A stretch of 9,863 nucleotides of DNA, from assembly GCA_001701135.1 (NCBI GenBank), contig DAAN01000023.1, positions 1-9,863 on the forward strand, read 5' to 3'. This DNA is from Bacteroidales bacterium H3 (GTDB lineage: Bacteria; Bacteroidota; Bacteroidia; Bacteroidales; Muribaculaceae). Positions 7,862 to 9,863 of this stretch are shown here, one piece after another. Made by a program: the position numbers and the translations under genes. Under the pieces are notes generated by a model. The model was not told the DNA's origin and did no database searches. It saw nothing but the letters and a program-made list of their open reading frames with translations. Numbering within the stretch: the stretch's first letter is position 1; each line of letters starts with the position of its first letter.

Positions 7862-7892
7862 CAAAGGTATTAAAAATTATTAACAGTACAAG
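7862..7892 (-). promoter_or_regulatory. Bacteroidetes-type promoter of the susC-like operon
   Basis: On the minus strand a -7 box TACCTTTG (complement of 7862-7869) matches TAnnTTTG. A -33 box CTTG (complement of 7889-7892) lies 19 bp upstream, within the 19-21 bp expected for the Bacteroidetes housekeeping sigma factor. It points toward susC. I found no closer match between this site and the susC start. Confidence 0.65.
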
Positions 7893-7922
7893 CCACTGTA
7901 GAGGAAAATCAGGCAATTTAAC

Positions 7923-7940
7923 AGTTAAAAAACGTTAACT
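7923..7940. promoter_or_regulatory. Inverted repeat in the divergent intergenic region, possible operator
   Basis: AGTTAA (7923-7928) and TTAACT (7935-7940) form an inverted repeat with a 6-nt spacer between the two divergent promoters. Related TTAAC motifs occur nearby at about 7880, 7918 and 8017. It could bind a regulator of either gene, but A/T-rich sequence makes chance matches easy. Confidence 0.25.
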
Positions 7941-8017
7941 TTACAACTCCTGCCAATTTTCCTACCGCGCGACACTGCTTTTCAGCAGATTTTATGTCGG
8001 GTTTCTTTTCATTTTAT

Positions 8018-8025
8018 TAACTTTG
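8018..8025 (+). promoter_or_regulatory. Predicted -7 box of the serine acetyltransferase gene
   Basis: TAACTTTG fits TAnnTTTG exactly and lies 30 bp before the start codon, giving a leader of about 25 nt. The -33 box is poor: the best candidate at 7993-7996 is TATG, 21 bp upstream. The short A-rich stretch AGCAA just before the ATG at 8056 fits the weak ribosome-binding sites of this phylum. Confidence 0.5.
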
Positions 8026-8055
8026 CACTCATTATATATATAGACAGTATAGCAA

Positions 8056-8964
8056 ATGTCAGCAGAGACTCAACAGATACCCCCGTTGGCGCAGACGGTC
8101 GCTGCCCTGAGCGACCTCGACACACTGCCCCAGATGTTTCACCACGGCACGTCCGACTCAAAGCTCCCGTCGGCGCCGGTGCTACAGCAGATCATCGACC
8201 TGACACGTTCGGTGATTTTTCCGGGTTATTACGGTCGTTCGGCCATTGACCCCGACACTGTGGCCTACCACATGGGCACCCGTCTGGAGCGCCTCACCGG
8301 CCTGCTGACCGGTCAGATTGAATCGGGGCTATGCTTCGCCTGCGACGACGCGCCCCGGGCGAAAGGGGGTGCCACGGGGTGCGACCTCTGCCGCGAACGC
8401 GCCCGCCGGCTGGCCATGACCCTGGTGTCGCGTCTGCCCGAGTTGCGCCGCGTGCTGGCCACCGACGTGGAGGCGGCATATCTGGGCGACCCGGCGGCCC
8501 AGAGCCGCGGCGAGGTGATAGCCTGCTATCCCGCCATAAAGGCTCTCACCTGCTACCGTCTGGCCCACGAGCTGCACACGCTGGGCGTGCCCCTGATTCC
8601 CCGCATCATCACCGAAATGGCTCATTCCGAGACCGGCATCGACATTCACCCGGCGGCCACCATCGGCACTCATTTCACCATCGACCACGGCACGGGCGTG
8701 GTGATCGGCGCCACCTGCATCATCGGCAACCATGTGAAGATTTACCAGGGTGTGACGTTAGGCGCCCGCTCTTTCCCGCTCGACGAGGGGGGCAATCCCA
8801 TAAAGAACAATCCGCGCCACCCGATAATAGAGGACAATGTGATCATCTATTCCAACGCCACCATCCTGGGACGCGTCACCATCGGCGCCAACTCGGTGAT
8901 CGGCGCCAACGTGTGGCTCACCGCCTCCCTCCCCCCCAACTCCAAAGCCACCCTCCCCGCCTGA
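8056..8964 (+). CDS. Serine O-acetyltransferase (EpsC/CysE type)
   Basis: 302-residue cytoplasmic enzyme expected to transfer acetyl from acetyl-CoA to L-serine, the first step of cysteine synthesis. The N-terminal half is helical; a left-handed beta-helix follows with hexapeptide repeats (DIHPAATIG, GTGVVIGATCIIGNHVKIYQG, ATILGRVTIGANSVIGANVW). The catalytic pair is visible as Asp196 (DIHP) and His211 (DHGTG), 15 residues apart as in E. coli Asp143/His158; RHPIIED also fits the family. An added feature is C93-x2-C96-x12-C109-x2-C112, a possible zinc-binding knuckle in the helical half. I recall similar Cys-rich stretches in other Bacteroidetes members but cannot check. The C-terminus ends abruptly after SLPPNSKATLPA, without the long tail ending in Ile that E. 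coli CysE uses to dock the sulfhydrylase. It is divergent from susC and functionally unrelated. Gene symbol left blank because cysE and epsC are both used. Confidence 0.93.
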   Translation: MSAETQQIPPLAQTVAALSDLDTLPQMFHHGTSDSKLPSAPVLQQIIDLTRSVIFPGYYGRSAIDPDTVAYHMGTRLERLTGLLTGQIESGLCFACDDAPRAKGGATGCDLCRERARRLAMTLVSRLPELRRVLATDVEAAYLGDPAAQSRGEVIACYPAIKALTCYRLAHELHTLGVPLIPRIITEMAHSETGIDIHPAATIGTHFTIDHGTGVVIGATCIIGNHVKIYQGVTLGARSFPLDEGGNPIKNNPRHPIIEDNVIIYSNATILGRVTIGANSVIGANVWLTASLPPNSKATLPA

Positions 8965-9074
8965 AGTTACACAGCGGTTAGAAACATTGGCTGGAGAGTT
9001 GAAAAAGTTACACGGCCGGGGAGTTGAAAAAAGTTACACGGCCGGGGAGAGTTGAAAAAAGTTACACGGCGGCT
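8963..9074 (+). repeat. Tandem direct repeats behind the acetyltransferase gene
   Basis: Three clear units of 25-28 bp share GAGTTGAAAAAAGTTACACG and end in GCCGGG-like bases: 8996-9020, 9021-9048, and 9049 onward. The last unit runs straight into the arm of hairpin E1. A shorter fourth relative, TGAAGTTACACAGCGG, begins at the gene's own stop codon (8962-8964). Read on the minus strand, each unit is a GC arm followed by TGTAACTTTTTTCAACTC, so the array repeats the hairpin's right arm plus a T-rich tail. No coding potential is seen. Confidence 0.85.
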
Positions 9075-9094
9075 GGAAAGCCGCCGCCCCATAC
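9067..9094 (-). repeat. Dispersed GC-rich hairpin repeat (E1)
   Basis: On the plus strand the core is CGGCGGCTGGAAAGCCGCCG (9067-9086), a 7-bp stem with a six-base loop, followed by CCCCATAC. Read on the minus strand this is GTATGGGG, hairpin with loop TTTCCA, then TGTAACTTTTTT. It is thus an inverted copy of the element at 1-17 and 9844-9863. With its T-rich tail it could act as a terminator for minus-strand transcripts. It lies 102 bp beyond the acetyltransferase gene. Confidence 0.85.
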
Positions 9095-9123
9095 AGCCCC
9101 CCTCCGCCCGCCTATAGGGTGTA

Positions 9124-9172
9124 GCTCCATGGAGCGGCGGCAGCTTGTGGGGGGGCGGCATTCTTGCCGCCC
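9124..9172 (+). repeat. Composite hairpin repeat: half copy plus full copy (E2)
   Basis: A perfect palindrome GCTCCATGGAGC (9124-9135) overlaps a half element ATGGAGCGGCGGC (9129-9141). A full copy follows: flank TGTGGGGGGGCGGC (9146-9159), loop ATTCTT and right arm GCCGCCC (9166-9172). The stem can extend to 8 bp (9153-9160 with 9165-9172), leaving a TTCT loop. The flank agrees with the consensus TGTGGnGnGGCGGC. It is followed by an A/T-rich tail, so it may also serve as a 3' terminator for the acetyltransferase transcript. A decayed right half (TTTTTAACCGCCGTCAAATAG) follows at about 9186-9206. Confidence 0.75.
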
Positions 9173-9212
9173 GTTAAAAAATTTTGTTTTTAACCGCCGT
9201 CAAATAGAAATT

Positions 9213-9244
9213 TTTGGAGGTTTATTAAACTTTTGGTAATTTTG
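9213..9244 (+). promoter_or_regulatory. Bacteroidetes-type promoter of the small exported-protein gene
   Basis: A -33 box TTTG (9213-9216) and a -7 box TAATTTTG (9237-9244, matching TAnnTTTG) are separated by exactly 20 bp, the best promoter match in the window. Transcription should start near 9250, giving a leader of about 94 nt that contains hairpin repeats E3 and E4. Confidence 0.7.
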
Positions 9245-9257
9245 TTGTTCAAAGGCT

Positions 9258-9331
9258 TGTGGAGCGGCGGCTTTCCTGCCGCCGACCAATATAAAAGCCA
9301 TGGAGCGGCGGCTTTTAACCGCCGACCAATA
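9258..9331 (+). repeat. Two tandem hairpin repeats (E3, E4) in a predicted 5' UTR
   Basis: E3 (9258-9284) is TGTGGAGCGGCGGC, loop TTTCCT, GCCGCCG. E4 (9300-9324) is ATGGAGCGGCGGC, then TTTTAA, CCGCCG. Both are followed by ACCAATA, so the duplicated unit is about 33 bp at a period of about 41 bp. Both hairpins fall between the predicted start of transcription (about 9250) and the ATG at 9344, so they should fold in the mRNA leader. E4 has lost one base of its right arm and has a different loop, while its stem is kept. Confidence 0.85.
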
Positions 9332-9343
9332 GATAATATATAA

Positions 9344-9670
9344 ATGTTGAGAAAAGCAGCGACAATAGTTTTGGCGATGGTGCTGGCCGCGGTGGCCGCA
9401 GTCGCCGCCCCGCCTGCCTGGGAGGAGGTCACCACCCCCTCGCAGACGTTGGTGCAGTCGCTGCGCAGCGATGCCGACACTGAGGTTACGGTCAGCGACG
9501 GCTATATCTACATCCGCTCCAACCGTCCGCTCACGGTGCGCCTGTTCTCGATTCTCGGGCAGCAGATCCATCAGGAGTCGGTGCCCGCGGGGCTGCACCG
9601 CCTGCGCATCAATGCCAAGGGGATTTACATTCTGCGTGCAGGCCAAACCACCGTCAGAGTCACCATCTAA
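9344..9670 (+). CDS. Small exported protein made of a sorting-domain-like (T9SS CTD-like) module
   Basis: 108 residues. A clear signal peptide covers about 1-22 (LRK, a hydrophobic run rich in Ala/Val/Leu, cleavage near VAAVAA|PPAW) and has no lipobox cysteine. A short polar linker runs to about 45. Residues about 48-108 match the shape of Bacteroidetes type A C-terminal sorting domains: GYIYIRSN, then TVRLFSILGQQIHQE (64-78), PAGLHRLRI (81-89) and the terminal KGIYILRAGQTTVRVTI. Such domains normally sit at the end of much larger secreted proteins; here the domain is almost the whole protein. It has its own promoter and a leader with two hairpin repeats, and repeats follow the stop codon. 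No partner gene is nearby. A periplasmic or secreted small beta-sandwich protein is the alternative. The start is chosen because the signal peptide begins exactly there. Confidence 0.75.
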   Translation: MLRKAATIVLAMVLAAVAAVAAPPAWEEVTTPSQTLVQSLRSDADTEVTVSDGYIYIRSNRPLTVRLFSILGQQIHQESVPAGLHRLRINAKGIYILRAGQTTVRVTI

Positions 9671-9686
9671 GGTGATTTCCATATCC

Positions 9687-9742
9687 GGAAAATTGATAGG
9701 CTGTTGGAAAATTGATAGGCGGCTGGAAATTGATAGGCGGCT
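9687..9742 (+). repeat. Three 19-bp tandem repeats behind the small exported gene
   Basis: The unit GGAAAATTGATAGGCGGCT occurs at 9687-9705 (ending CTGTT), 9706-9724 (exact) and 9725-9742 (one A fewer). The third copy supplies the left arm of hairpin E5. On the minus strand each unit is a GCCGCC-like arm plus the tail TATCAATTTTCC, so the array multiplies the hairpin's right arm and tail, as at 8963-9074 but with an unrelated tail. Confidence 0.85.
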
Positions 9743-9762
9743 GGAAAGCCGCCTCCCCATAC
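9735..9762 (-). repeat. Dispersed GC-rich hairpin repeat (E5)
   Basis: AGGCGGC (9735-9741), loop TGGAAA and GCCGCCT (9748-9754) are followed by CCCCATAC (9755-9762). Read on the minus strand it is GTATGGGG, hairpin with loop TTTCCA, then TATCAATTT. The CCCCATAC flank recurs alone at 9771-9778 and 9785-9792, as if the left part of the element had also been multiplied. Confidence 0.85.
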
Positions 9763-9843
9763 TCCGCCTCCCCATACTCTGCAACCCCATACACCCCTCA
9801 CAACAACCTCGACATGCCCGGATAGGCGGGTGGAGGAGGGCTG

Positions 9844-9863
9844 TGTGGAGCGGCGGCTTTCCA
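9844..9863 (+). repeat. Dispersed GC-rich hairpin repeat, cut by window end (E6)
   Basis: TGTGGAGCGGCGGC followed by the loop TTTCCA reaches the last base of the window; the right arm would lie outside. Flank and loop match E0, E1 and E5. Confidence 0.75.

Noticed and set aside
7601..7864. 87-codon minus-strand frame in the susC leader, possible leader peptide
   Set aside because: Its start codon overlaps the predicted -7 box, it crosses the C9 tract and hairpins, and the Arg/Pro-rich sequence resembles no family.
8331..8981. 216-codon plus-strand frame overlapping the acetyltransferase gene
   Set aside because: It is an alternate frame of a well-supported enzyme gene, Arg/His/Pro-rich with no domain.
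8963..9074. Possible CRISPR array
   Set aside because: The units abut each other with no unique spacers, and no cas genes are present.
9675..9691. Terminator directly after the small exported gene (TTTCC/GGAAA)
   Set aside because: Only a 5-bp stem with no T-run; the later hairpin E5 is stronger but also lacks a T-run on the plus strand.
9200..9790. 196-codon minus-strand frame across the small exported gene and repeats
   Set aside because: Its start lies in repeat DNA and it reads through two repeat regions and the antisense of a gene with a clear signal peptide.

Overview
The window looks like chromosomal DNA from a GC-rich gut Bacteroidales bacterium. Muribaculaceae is my best guess, from overall style only. 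The reasons are a four-gene susC-susD-susE-susF-type operon, surface-lipoprotein signal peptides with acidic residues right after the lipid cysteine, Bacteroidetes-type promoters (TAnnTTTG with TTTG/TTG about 20 bp upstream), and a Bacteroidetes-style serine acetyltransferase.

Layout. Positions 1-201 hold a cut-off copy of a small GC-rich hairpin repeat, the operon terminator (101-131) and a 20-bp-period repeat that runs into the stop codon of the last operon gene. Positions 202-7583 on the minus strand are the operon, in transcription order: SusC-like TonB-dependent transporter (7583-4458), SusD-like binding lipoprotein (4420-2702), a short SusE-like lipoprotein (2663-1773) and a SusF-like lipoprotein with three carbohydrate-binding modules (1671-202). 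Gene order and the SusF architecture point to capture and import of starch-like alpha-glucan, but no glycoside hydrolase or regulator is visible. Positions 7584-8055 are a divergent control region: a GC-rich, structured leader of about 270 nt for susC, and separate promoters for susC and for the plus-strand serine O-acetyltransferase gene (8056-8964). Positions 8965-9343 are a repeat-rich spacer. Positions 9344-9670 on the plus strand encode a small exported protein that is little more than a signal peptide plus a type IX-secretion-like C-terminal sorting domain. Positions 9671-9863 are again repeat-rich.

The clearest unexplained signal is in the non-coding DNA. A dispersed element (consensus TGTGGnGnGGCGGC, six-base loop, GCCGCC) occurs at least seven times in both orientations, including at both window edges. 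Two copies lie in the predicted 5' UTR of the small exported gene. Each of the three visible transcription-unit 3' ends also carries its own array of three or four short direct repeats with unrelated sequences. Two of these arrays begin at the stop codon, and two run directly into a copy of the dispersed hairpin. No CRISPR array, tRNA, rRNA, transposase or phage gene was seen.
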